A DNA stretch of 64,000 nt from Gautieria morchelliformis (lineage: Eukaryota > Basidiomycota > Agaricomycetes > Gomphales > Gomphaceae), in assembly GCA_015179125.1 (NCBI GenBank), contig WHVA01000072.1, positions 186,001-250,000 of the forward strand, read 5' to 3'. Shown one piece after another: positions 10,701 to 20,670 of the stretch. The first letter of the stretch is position 1. The number at the start of each line of letters is the position of its first letter. The position numbers and the translations under genes are program-made. Under the pieces are notes generated by a model, which made no database searches, had not been told where the DNA came from, and worked only from the letters and a program-made list of their open reading frames with translations.

Positions 10701-11213
10701 TGCTTCGTTTAATTGGTCCTCCAGTCCCTTGTCGGGCGTCGCGAAAGATGAAACGGTGAACTCTAGGACAGTCTGAACCTGGTACATGTTCCCTGCCTGC
10801 CTTATCGGATTTGCGCAGTGTGCGAGGAACGGCTGCTGTGTTCGATGATTAGGTGTGCACTCAATCATCGAGCGACGAGGCTGACTTCCTGTTGCTCCTT
10901 CTGTAACCAGTAACTCAATCCTCTCTTTTGCAAAGCCGATGTATTCATCACGTGTAAAGGTACGGCGCCCGTAGACTTCGATTTGCAATACGGAGGACTC
11001 ATGCAAGTCGTTGCTGGGCATGGATTTAAGTCGCGTGAAGATAACGACAATGGAATTAAACGCACAAATGGAATGACTCATTCCACGAGGCAGCATTGCC
11101 TCTCGCAGATACCGCAGTCCTCTTGACATCCTTATCGACAAAGAGTTTTACGTAGTAGTTACCAGGACGTTTGCAGAACAGTCCGACATTAGGAAGGTGA
11201 TCGCATTTTAGGT
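7703..11213 (-). pseudogene. C2-NACHT-WD40 NLR-like gene, disrupted
   Basis: This is a fungal NOD-like receptor of the NACHT-WD40 type, a family used in non-self recognition and programmed cell death. In order it shows a C2-like N-terminal segment (exon 11066-11213, with NYYVKLFVDKDVKR and ASWNESF, then 10521-11013), a helical linker (exons 10409-10459 and 10162-10357), NACHT with Walker A (VAGAGKSAIA) and Walker B (TVIVIDALDES), a helical region ending LLHTSFRDFL, and three WD40 repeats. Introns at 11014-11065, 10460-10520, 10358-10408, 10107-10161 and 8330-8379 have proper GT-AG ends and keep frame. A one-base frameshift near 8970 and an in-frame TGA at 8824-8826 break the helical region, so the WD40 part cannot be made in frame. 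The true start ATG upstream of 11213 was not found. A sequencing error could mimic the lesions. Confidence 0.8.
7740..8120 (-). repeat. Three WD40 repeats with 129-bp period
   Basis: Unit starts recur at 7762, 7891 and 8020, exactly 129 bp (43 codons) apart. The first two full units differ at about 13 of 129 positions. Each encodes F-E-G-H-T-x-x-V...DGKRIV.GS.D.TIRVWNA. This homogeneity is typical of fungal NLR WD40 arrays, which expand and contract by recombination. Confidence 0.85.
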
Positions 11214-11433
11214 CTGTTGTCCATCAGCAAGAGTCAGTTTGCAATAGGCAGCGCAAACGAAAGAGTCTTTCCAGCAACTTTGATTCCTGCAGGAATACTT
11301 CGGGGCGGAGAGTGAACAGATGGCTGGCTAGAGAAGTGATCGTGGACTTACGGTGCTGTCACGGTGCCTTCAACGTTGTCCTCAGCGTTGCCCTCAACGT
11401 TGTTCATAGTTAGCAGTGTTCAAGGTGGGTGTA

Positions 11434-14400
11434 ATGCGAGGGGTCACGTGCCGCACCGCGGGACCGCCGGCGGCAAAAGGCCGCGGCACCGGCAAATTTG
11501 GCGAAGTATATCCATCCTTGCAATTACTCGACCGTGCGATGCTACCTCAGGTCTACACCGACCAAAGACAACACGAATATCAGGGCCCCTCGAGGACAGT
11601 ACGATATCCTCGCGCATGCACCGTCGGTGGAGGAACATTTGCCGCATCCGAAGATGGCTCAAGATGTGTTGTCGCTGGGAAGGATGGTGCGTTCGTTTCC
11701 GACATCGTCATCCTGTGTTTATGTGTTTGAAATACCTGATGCTATGACCTCCCTATGTAGTACTTCGAATTCTACGCATAACTGACCCCATTCGCGCGCG
11801 GAAGTCGCCATCTCGACCCCATATTAGGCCGATTTCTAGCGGCAGCTCGACGGATGCCAGAGTATGCACTAATTCAGGCGGTGCAAGCATCGAAATTGGG
11901 ACCAACGTGTGGACGGGTTCCGGGCTGAAGATTGACAGTGCTCCGACCGATGTCGTGTGGGCACGCGGAAGTGAGTGTTTCGCTCTTCGTCAGCTTGCGA
12001 CGCGTCCCAGCGTGACACGCACGAAGCGTTCGACAACAAGATCGTTACTAGTGCGAGGAATGGGGAGATTATTTATTGGGATGTTAACAAGTCGGGGTCC
12101 AAGTATGGTGCGTGGGCGTCAGTTCCATGCGTAACCCAGAGGAGTACTCACATTAACACAACCAGAAACGAGGATAAAGGAACACAAACGCGCAGTAAAT
12201 AAGCTGGCTATCTCTCCATTCCTACCCTACCTCTTTGCTAGTGGCTCACAAGACGGGCACCTACGCTTATGGGTAACGTTTACCCTCTGCCAAACTCTCT
12301 GTATTGTGACCTGCTTCGCACTGTAGGACCTCCGGAGCCCGCCATCTTCCATTATGAAAGTGTACCATCCCACGGGGATTCGCGCTCTAGCTCTAGCTCC
12401 CGTTCCCTCAAATCCCATGACCGTCTGTACTGGTCTGGAGAGCGGCAATATTCAGCGGTGGGTGAATTCAGTCATACTATATATAGTCCACGTCGTGTTC
12501 ATCATTGGAACTGTAGATGGGATCTCCGCAATAGAGCACTCCCCCTGGAACGAATCACCCTCGCGCACTCATCGTCCGTACTATCAATGGACTGGCAGCT
12601 ACCCAGTATGAAAGAAACAGGCTTGGGGTGGCTCGTAACGAGTGGGATGGATCGCCAAGTGAAGGTATTTACTCCTGTAACTAATCCACACTGTGCAGTC
12701 TGAGTCTCACGCGTCGTTGCAGGTTTGGGACCTCTGCTTGCCGCCAGGGGCTTCCATTCCCGCAAACATGAGCGATCGCGACGCGATGCTACTGAATAAG
12801 AAGATGGGCCCGAGTTCCTTCCGTACGCTTCACACGCCCTTCCCGGTGCGAAATGTGTGTTGGCGACCGGGCTACGATTGCGAGGTTGCTGTGTGTATTT
12901 CAGCTTACTCATCCGTCTATTTCGGTTATGATTCAATGGTATACAGATCGTGTCTAACAACGAGTCTGAGAGCGAGACCGTCGAGATTTGGGACATACGT
13001 CGCGCGTGGATCGGTAAGTGGGCTCTGGATGACGCGGAGGGCGGCATCACCGGTACGCGGTGAAAATATTCAGTTGTGTTCGTGTGCAGACTTGCCAGGC
13101 AGACATCGCCTTTGCCGGCTCGCACAAACTGTGGGCGCAACACGTCAACGGCACGTTCGCACAGCACGACCTCCGGGAAAGCTTCAGACCGCTCGACGCC
13201 ATTCCAAGAGTGGCCATGTCCTGGACTGCGTACGGCAGTCTCGCATTTGTTGCCAACAACCAGCCAGTCGTCGAGCTGCCATATGATGATGTGTGAGCTT
13301 ATATATATCACCCACGCACGCTGTGCTATGTTTATGTCGCTCTTATTAGCAACCCATACGGTGTGGAGACGCTGCAAGAGCTATGCCTCCGCCCCAAAGC
13401 AACGAGTGATCCTGTTTATGTGCCCTATCAACAAACCCTTGGCGTCGAAGACATTCCTCTTTTTGACCACTCGGCCTTCGAACGCCTGGCAAAATCGTAT
13501 GTCTTCGATGGAGACAGACTAAGAGCATGCGAGATTAACGCGGAGGCAGGTCCTTATCTTTCACACTCTTAACGAGGTTTAACGAGTCTGCAGCGAGCAC
13601 GGGAGGCTGGACAGCTCCATGCCGCTCAGACGTGGCTGCTGCTCCTTTCCCAGCTTGTGGACTTGGAAGATACGTCACCGACTTCTGAATACTCGTTGAA
13701 GCCGTCATCGCATATAGAGGCGCCGAGCCAGCTATCGCCCACATCTGTGTCGGCATCTTCTCTCCGTGGCCGCGACTTTTTCAATAGCCATACCGCCCCC
13801 GCTACAGTTACATCAGGGAGTACACGCATTGACACGCATCCCATAGAAACAAGCCCGTTATCCTACCGCACGAGAGCTGATCAGACGGCAAAAAGCACGC
13901 CTTCCTCCTCGTCGCCATCCCCCCGCTCGAAACCAAGTCCACTGTCCTCCCGTCTCTCACGTCCCTTCTCCCCGAATTCGTCGCACGATGCATCTATGTC
14001 ATCCTCCACCAAGTTGAGCACGGTATCGCGCCGCGCCTCCACCGCTCTTCCCGTCCTTCCTCCTACGCACCGCCTCGCCATGCGTCGGGACTCGGTATCG
14101 ACTCCCAGTACCGGTGGGGATCTGTCTGTTAATGAACAACCTGTGGCCTTTCAGCATGCGCATGTTGGCGAAGGCGCTCTGGACGACTCAGAGTCGAGCA
14201 GTGGCTCTGAGGGGTCAGCACCCGCGCAGACCAGTCTCACCCACGAGGTGGCAGGCTCACAAGGAGGACCGCAGGCCTCGTCGTCCGCCATAGCCAAACA
14301 ACCCTGTGATCCAGCGCCTCCTCGCGGTCTCTTGTTGAAGGTTCCTGCGCCGCGTGAAGATTCTCCCGACGAACGTGACGAAGAGGGCAGTGTCAGCGGC

Positions 14401-15932
14401 TATGACACCGATACGTCGGACGAGTCTCGCTCGCCGTCCCCAGCCTCGCCTTCTTCATCTGAATCTGCCGGGCGCATCTCCCCTTCCAAACTCTCACAAG
14501 CGTTGAATCAGAAACATGAGCAACCCGGTCAGGTGCCAGCGCCAGTATTATCTGGACATCGTGGGACAAGCATGGCCTATTCCCAACGATCTCTTACCCA
14601 GCAGAAATCGCAGAATAGTATGCGAACCGTCACGGTAGCGCCTTCTGATACGGCGTCGGTCTATGCGCCATCCATAGACCGAGTCTCGTTACCAGATCCT
14701 GCAGCTGACGACCGCATGGCTGTTGCCGAAGGCATGTCCACACGTCGGCCGTCTCCGCATCATCACCGCGCTGTGTCTGCCACAGTACCCGCGCTCGGTC
14801 TATCGAATATGGATGATACGCGAAATATGCAGACGAGCGGCCTCGTGCCAAGCATAACTTACCCGACCAGGCTGAGCGAGGAGCAGACGCGACAGATCAT
14901 GGAGGATGAAGCGCATTTACGGCAGATTGGCTGGAAGGCTCTGCGAGAGAATTTTGACTGGTTCGCAGAGAAGGTGAGCGACATTCATGAACGATTTGGC
15001 GGCGGCTAAATATTGGAGGGAAGGGCGATGTGCAGCTGTGTGCGTTGTTAGCGATTGTCGCGCCCGTGGAGTTGCACGTTAGCCCAGTTAGAGCGACACG
15101 GTTCTTTGAGGCGTACATTGGTAGGTGCATTGATCGGATTACGAGCTACTACCACCAACACTATCCTGCACTACCAGATATCCTCTCGCGCATGCAGCTC
15201 CACACTTTGGCTGCCCATTTGCGCAAGCACGTTCCTTACGATGCTATTCGTGCCGCATCGCTGGTTAGCTGTTTATGACTCTTTGTCGCACACCACATAT
15301 CAACATCGTGTTTTTTTTAGGTTCAGACTACTTTGTATCCATCCTGTGGACAATGTGGCAGTCACATCAGGACGAATGCGCTAGGTGGTCCAGTCCTGTG
15401 CGAGAAGTGCAAGTCATTGCCCACTCTGTGCGCTGTTTGGTATATAAATCTTTTGGTCACTTGCAACACCACGCTAATTATTTATTTAATCAGCCACGTT
15501 CCGGTGCGCAAGCTCCTGATACATTGTGCTACATGCGGACATGGCGGACACCAAGCCTGCTACCGCGAGTTCTACCTCGCACGACCTCTCACGGAGCTTC
15601 CGACCCATGCTGCAGGAGCATTCCCATACGGAACTATGGACTCGTATTCGTCTACGGACACAAGTTCTGCTACGTACTACAGCTTTTCTGACAGCAGTGA
15701 ACACGCGGCTCGGGGTGAGGATGCAGCCGAGGACGACGACGATTCGGAACAGGACGGCAGCGGTGGACGAGGGTCGGATAAAGACAGGGGAAAGGAAGAG
15801 TTACGCGAGTATGAGGCCTCCACCGGGAATAACACAGAGCGGCGTCCGAACATGCGTATATTGGGGCACGCTTGTGCAGCCGGCTGCGGGCATTGGTGCT
15901 GGGCGGCTAACGAGCGATTCACTGGGACTTGA
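11434..15932 (+). CDS. RTC1: RTC1/SEA2-like (WDR24) subunit of the SEA/GATOR2 complex
   Basis: This is a large WD40 protein acting at the vacuole in the SEACAT/GATOR2 complex, which controls TORC1. The N-terminal half is a beta-propeller (TFAASEDGSRCVVAGKD, KIVTSARNGEIIYWD, FASGSQDGHLRLW, TSGMDRQVKVWDL, ETVEIWDIRRAW). A long Ser/Pro-rich exon (13594-14973) follows. The C-terminus has a helical segment and a zinc-binding RING-like end (CGQC, CEKC, CATCGHGGH, GHACAAGCGHWCW). Fourteen introns keep frame: 11687-11760, 11971-12026, 12108-12165, 12273-12326, 12458-12516, 12665-12722, 12891-12946, 13053-13102, 13293-13349, 13546-13593, 14974-15023, 15121-15177, 15264-15320 and 15440-15493. The one at 13546 appears to be GC-AG. 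The start is the first ATG of the opening exon and is less certain than the rest. It sits head-to-head with the NLR gene. Confidence 0.88.
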
Positions 15933-16384
15933 CGCTTGATGTAAAAGTACTTGTTCTTTGGCAGAATTAATCCAGCAACTCAGGCAGTCGTGGGGCGTTA
16001 GAGTAAATATGATATGTACCGGCAGCGTTCAACAGATGACAAGATGGAATGACATGGTGCAAAATTACGGCGAGGAGAAAGTGAAAAGAGTACTGGCAGG
16101 GGTGGCGATCAAGCAGGCACACGTATGGCAGCCACGTCCCTACATCCATTCAGCCGCGACGACATCCGCCGCTACCACTTAATCTCACCGCACAGCCAAT
16201 GCCCTCGCACCGTTCGTCACCTTCTGTCCAAAGCCTGAGCGTGCGCGAAAAAAAAAAGACAGTCACAAAAAAGGGAAAAGAAACAAATAGGTGAGGCGTA
16301 ATCCGGAATGCTCGTGATATGGTGGGGTGTATGAGTGTATCATATAGGCGGAGCGGATGAGTCTGTGCTCGGATGATTATTGTG
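15933..16384. other. Intergenic between convergent genes
   Basis: 3' regions of RTC1 (plus) and rho1 (minus). A 75-codon open frame at 15958-16182 has no recognisable similarity and is probably untranslated sequence. An A-rich tract lies near 16248-16288. Confidence 0.5.
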
Positions 16385-17211
16385 CTAAAGGACTACACAT
16401 TTCCCCTTTCCCTTGCCGCCTGAGGCCTTTCTGCTAAGCAAGGCAGCACGAGTGGCGTATTGGAAGACTTCGCGCACGCCCTCGCCTGACTTGGCGGAGC
16501 ACTCTAAGTAGTTCTTGGCACCAATCTTTTGTGCGACGGCCATGCCCTGCGCGCGTTCATGCAAGGAAGGGTCAGCATGTAATCCACGGAAGCGCAAGAA
16601 ACGCACCTCCTCGGGTGTAACGGGTCTCTGGCTTGTCTTCCGAAGCTCCTCGATGGTCTTGGGGTCACGCCTAAGGTCCTTCTTGCATCCGACCAGAATG
16701 ATGGGAAGTCCGTGACAGAAGTGCATCACCTCGGAGATCCACTGCAAGGGGCGTTGAGTACGTTAGGTTTAGGACCTCAGCGGCTATCAACAAACGTACC
16801 TTTTCCTGGACGTTATCAAGCGAGTCAGGGCTGTCGACCGCAAAGCAAATGAGGATAACGTGGGAGTCAGGGTAGGAGAGCGGCCTGAGACGATCGTAGT
16901 CCTCCTGCCCGGCTGTATCCCATAGTGCCAGCTCGACGTGCTTGCCATCCACCTCCACATCGGCGACGTAGTTCTCGAAAACAGTGGGCACGTAGACCTG
17001 AGAAAACGGAAATGAGGACCCTACCACGTGGAACGCTGATGAGACGACCTACTTCGGGGAATGTCCCCTTGGAGAACACGATGAGAAGACAAGTCTGAGC
17101 GAAAAGGCGGTACGAATGAGAAACGATAGTGTGAGACGGAATTTTCAGCAAGCCAACCTTTCCGCAAGCACCATCCCCTACGATCACGAGCTTCCTCCGA
17201 ATTTCAGCCAT
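16385..17211 (-). CDS. rho1: Rho-family GTPase Rho1
   Basis: Rho1 is a membrane-anchored small GTPase governing beta-glucan synthase, the cell-wall integrity pathway and actin polarity. Five exons (17158-17211, 17053-17094, 16800-16997, 16607-16741, 16385-16546) splice to a full-length protein. It has the P-loop GDGACGKTCLL, the effector region [10 protein letters not shown], switch [17 protein letters not shown], the NKxD-equivalent [17 protein letters not shown], a basic tail GKGKGK, and a terminal CVVL prenylation box (Leu suggests geranylgeranylation). The start is the ATG giving [14 protein letters not shown], the conserved N-terminus. The last intron (16547-16606) is 60 bp, in frame and free of stops. 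All catalytic motifs are intact. Confidence 0.97.
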
Positions 17212-17396
17212 GGGAGAGATGGATTGGGTAGTATGAAAGTCGACTAGGTGTGATTTAATGGAGGTGGCAGTCACTCGACAACGTGCAACACAGGTAAGAG
17301 GGGCGCTCGGCGGACTTTGCGGGATTCGAATTGATGCAGTGCATATGCAGTGGTTCTAGAGTATCATTATTCATAGCACATCTAGCTAAACATTCT

Positions 17397-18602
17397 TTAT
17401 ATGGCAAAGGTAACATCTGCCTCACACTGTGGAATACCATCCGTAGTGCGTACGCCCGACCCCACGGGCTCTAGCAGGAGACTGCGCACCTCTGCGACTC
17501 CCAGATCAAGCCGGAGCGGGTTGGCTATATCACTGGGCAATGTCTCAGCGTTCTCGGGCCGGAATTGGTTGAATCCGTCGACCTGGTAAAGGGCCTGGAG
17601 CTTGAAGGGTTTCCGCCTGTGCCCTGGTGCCGGGACATAGCTCTGGCGATTGGCCGTGTTGATCAGGGTTGCCTTTGCTATCGCTGGGACAGAGGGGGAG
17701 CCAGCCAGCATCCCAGCAGCAGTGAACCTTTCATGAACTAACGCTGCGTTCCTAGGCATCAGGAGATGTGATCCCGCCAAATGAAGAAAGACATTTACCA
17801 GATATAGCTGAGACAATGTCGAGACCCTGGCCTTCCGCCGGGCGCAAAAACAGGACGTTGACTTTATTTGGGTTAAAATTCTCCTGTCGGCCGTGCAACA
17901 AAGGTATGAGGTCGCCCAGTGGAACGCGCAATACGTCGCTGCTTCCCGTCGACGCCAGCAGCTGGCGTATGGGATCCTGCATCAGGATCAGTATGAATCC
18001 GACATACGTAGCCTCCCTGTCGAGTAGAATTTAAGGAGGCGCACTTTGAGCCCTTGCAGGACCTGGACGACTTCGTCACGCTCAAAAGCCGGAGGCTCCT
18101 CCTGAGACTCTGCCGCGTTGGGATCAAAACTTGCAGTAATCGGCGAAGCTTCTGCACCCTGTGACCAGAAGCGATCCGATCAGCGCCATGGGAATGAGAC
18201 ACAAAGCATAACATAGAACCACGCGAGAAAGGCACTCCAACCAATGTAGTCTACCCGCAGCTCACCTTGATATTAATGTTGCCAAGCTTAATAGACATTG
18301 CATGGTGAATGGATGGCATGATGATGCTTGGCTCAAGGCCGACTGACTCGGCTCCTTGGCGCCATAGTCGACGAAGTTCTTCCATTCTGGACATGACGCC
18401 AGGGCCCTCGTACTAGCATCGCAGTGTCAGTGCCGAAAAGAAAAACACGCCCTTTCATAAACATGGCTTGCGTACAAGTGGAAGGTTCAATACTGGGGAA
18501 CGTGGGGTAAGCGTTAAGAAAGATAGGACGTGTTAAAACTCATTGACAATGAGTCCTCTTTGTTGTAACCCTACGCGCTACACGCGCTGCAGTGGCGGCC
18601 AT
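17397..18602 (-). CDS. AKAP7/ASCC1-like 2H phosphoesterase-domain protein (model approximate)
   Basis: Several exons read as an AKAP7-NLS/ASCC1-type domain of the 2H phosphoesterase superfamily, whose members act on RNA 2',3' ends or serve as cofactors. Visible pieces are GLEPSIIMPSIHHAMSIKLG (18260-18400), DEVVQVLQGLKVRLLKFYS (18030-18160), NPNKVNVLFLRPAEG (17800-17880) and LVHERFTAAGML with KATLINT (17640-17740). The C-terminus (MGxxEC-like region, CEADVTFAI) ends at 17397. The usual HxT motifs are poor: the second reads K-A-T-L-I-N-T without His. I could not join the exon ending near 17816 to the next one in frame by a canonical intron. The start at 18602 (MAATAARVARR) is a guess. It may be a divergent member or a decaying gene. 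Confidence 0.5.
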
Positions 18603-18922
18603 TGACCTGGCCGGACCACTCGGCGAGAATGATATTTTTAATTTTGAGGCCCTTGTATTTTGGACAGAGGAGCGACAGAGCGAGAGCATGGCCGCTGGAC
18701 TGCTTTTTTCGTGGAAATTGGTGAGACGATCTGTTTATGTAATGTCCGACGAATGCCCTCGTCGAGCTTGACCTGGTGGTCAATGATCAGTATTGTACAA
18801 TGTTGCCAGTAAACTGAGGGTAGGGAATACCTGGCACTGAGGATTCAGACGAGTAACTTGACACGACCAATGAAGAACGGGCCAGGCATGGACAACTGTG
18901 GACGCACTATTACCTCACTCAA

Positions 18923-19634
18923 ATGATTCGGTTCATACTCGTCCAGGTAGAACTCCAGGCCAAACCTTTCCGACTAGATTTCTCACATCTCTCTGTCTCA
19001 TATCTCTAGAATAGACAAGGTAAAACCCGTCTGTCTAAGTGGTACGTCCCGTTTGATGATGAGGAGAAGGTGAGAGTACCTATTCATAAATTGTTGCGCT
19101 ATCCTCACGTTGCTGGTCAGGTTCGTCTGCGAGGCGAGGTCCACCGCCTAATTGCACCACGGGATCAGAAGTATCAGTCGAACTTTGTTGAGGTAGGCTC
19201 ACATCTGGACGTCCAAGTCGCTCTTGGTAATCTTGCACCGACAGTTCCGGAATTACAAGATCATCTACCGTCGCTACGCAGGTCTTTTCTTCTGCGTGTG
19301 CGTGGACGCAAATGACAACGAGCTTGCGTATCTGGAGGCCATTCATCTCTTCGTCGAAGTTCTCGGTATGACTCTCCTCCTTGGGACGGATACTGTACTG
19401 ACTTCCAACGCCCTATCTCCAGACGCCTTCTTTGAGAACGTGTGCGAGTTGGATCTTGTGTTTAACTTTTACAAGGTGCGTACAACGAGCTTGCTCATCT
19501 TTGGTTCACCTATCCAGGATGCTTTGCGCAAGGTGTATGCCATCCTCGACGAGGTATTTCTTGCCGGTGAGATCGAGGAGACAAGTAAGGAGGTGGTGCT
19601 AGCACGGCTAGAGCAGCTCGAGAAACTAGAGTGA
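18923..19634 (+). CDS. APS2: AP-2 clathrin adaptor complex sigma subunit
   Basis: This is the small (sigma) chain of the AP-2 adaptor, which links cargo and clathrin at the plasma membrane. Six exons (18923-18946, 19010-19069, 19121-19192, 19245-19365, 19423-19475, 19533-19634) join without frame breaks through introns of 50-63 bp. The product starts [20 protein letters not shown] and continues with [29 protein letters not shown] and [17 protein letters not shown]. It ends in [19 protein letters not shown] and [19 protein letters not shown] residues. It is full length for a sigma2 chain (about 143 residues) and nearly identical across its length to what is expected of the family. The first ATG is the only sensible start. 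Confidence 0.96.
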
Positions 19635-19703
19635 ACTTGCTCGTCAGGCTACAACCGCGTCACGACTATTGTTATCCTTAGGTGTACTTGGATCTGGGTC
19701 TTC

Positions 19704-20360
19704 TTAGTAGGTTATAATCCTTGTGAAAATTTCGACTGTCCTACTTTTCCATATCATAATTAATATTGGCGTATTGTGGTCGTTAGATTCAGACGATACT
19801 GTAGCTTTTGGAACCATGTCAGCACTCGACCGGCGCAAGCCACTCCCACCCCAACTCTTAAGTACAAGTATCTCTCTTGGGAAGTTGGTGACGGGTAAGG
19901 AGAGCAGCTGGGCCCGGCTGTAGCTAATCCTTAGGACTCTTATGGTTAACGATATTCCAATGTGCTGTATACTATGTGCACTCGATGTGCACTCGGATGG
20001 GCATGTCACATTGGTATGCTGAAATAAGGCGTAGACGTAGATGCATCTAGGTCTGTATTCTCTGCGGGAGTCAAATAAATGGTGTCTCTTGCGATAGGCT
20101 CCTGAGATCGCCGCAGCATTGTTCCTTCCCGGGCCAATCCTCCGAGTCAATTTGCTTCGCCATCTAATAATGCCTAAGACCTTTGACGTGAGGCGCATAT
20201 ATTTTGACTGTCTCAGTATTGCCTCGGTCGAGGAGCTGTCTGATCCTCTTAGCAAGTCGACCTCGTCATCGAGCTCTGGGTAGGTCTGCCAGCGCGAACT
20301 ATTGCTCTGACAGGGCGTTGCCACAATCTTGCCGTCAGCGTGAACATCAGCGGGAGGCAA
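19704..20360 (-). CDS. Hypothetical open reading frame, unrecognised
   Basis: A 218-codon uninterrupted frame in the gap between APS2 and RPC6. The first 120 residues are hydrophilic (ELDDEVDLLRGSDSSS), and the rest is more irregular with scattered Cys. I recognise no domain, signal peptide or membrane segment. Real genes in this window are intron-rich, so an intronless frame of this length is only weak evidence. It could be a lineage-specific gene or chance. The remaining bases 19635-20670 show nothing else. Confidence 0.25.
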   Translation of the reverse strand: MPPADVHADGKIVATPCQSNSSRWQTYPELDDEVDLLRGSDSSSTEAILRQSKYMRLTSKVLGIIRWRSKLTRRIGPGRNNAAAISGAYRKRHHLFDSRREYRPRCIYVYALFQHTNVTCPSECTSSAHSIQHIGISLTIRVLRISYSRAQLLSLPVTNFPREILVLKSWGGSGLRRSSADMVPKATVSSESNDHNTPILIMIWKSRTVEIFTRIITY

Positions 20361-20670
20361 AGGTTACGCCTTTGGGGGCCGTGTAAGAAGGTCAGTCAAA
20401 TGCTTCTAGTGATGCGTGGACAAAAGAACCTAGGGTTGTGGTAAACTCCAGGGGTACAGGCGAAGAGAATTTCTGTAGCATATGCTTCCAGCAGAGGAAG
20501 ATGTCGCCGAAGCTAGTAGTCACAGGTTATGGCTGTCCACAAATTGGAAGCTTCGCAGAGCCGCCGAGCTTCAAATTGAGTGCAAGATCGGACTCGGCCA
20601 AACTAGCGCCGCCCATACGGTGCACCCGATCGGTGCACCAGTTTGCGCACTTGACCACCCGCATCCCAGC

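Noticed and set aside
15958..16182. 75-codon frame after RTC1
   Set aside because: Follows a clear stop of RTC1 and has no known motif; probably untranslated region.
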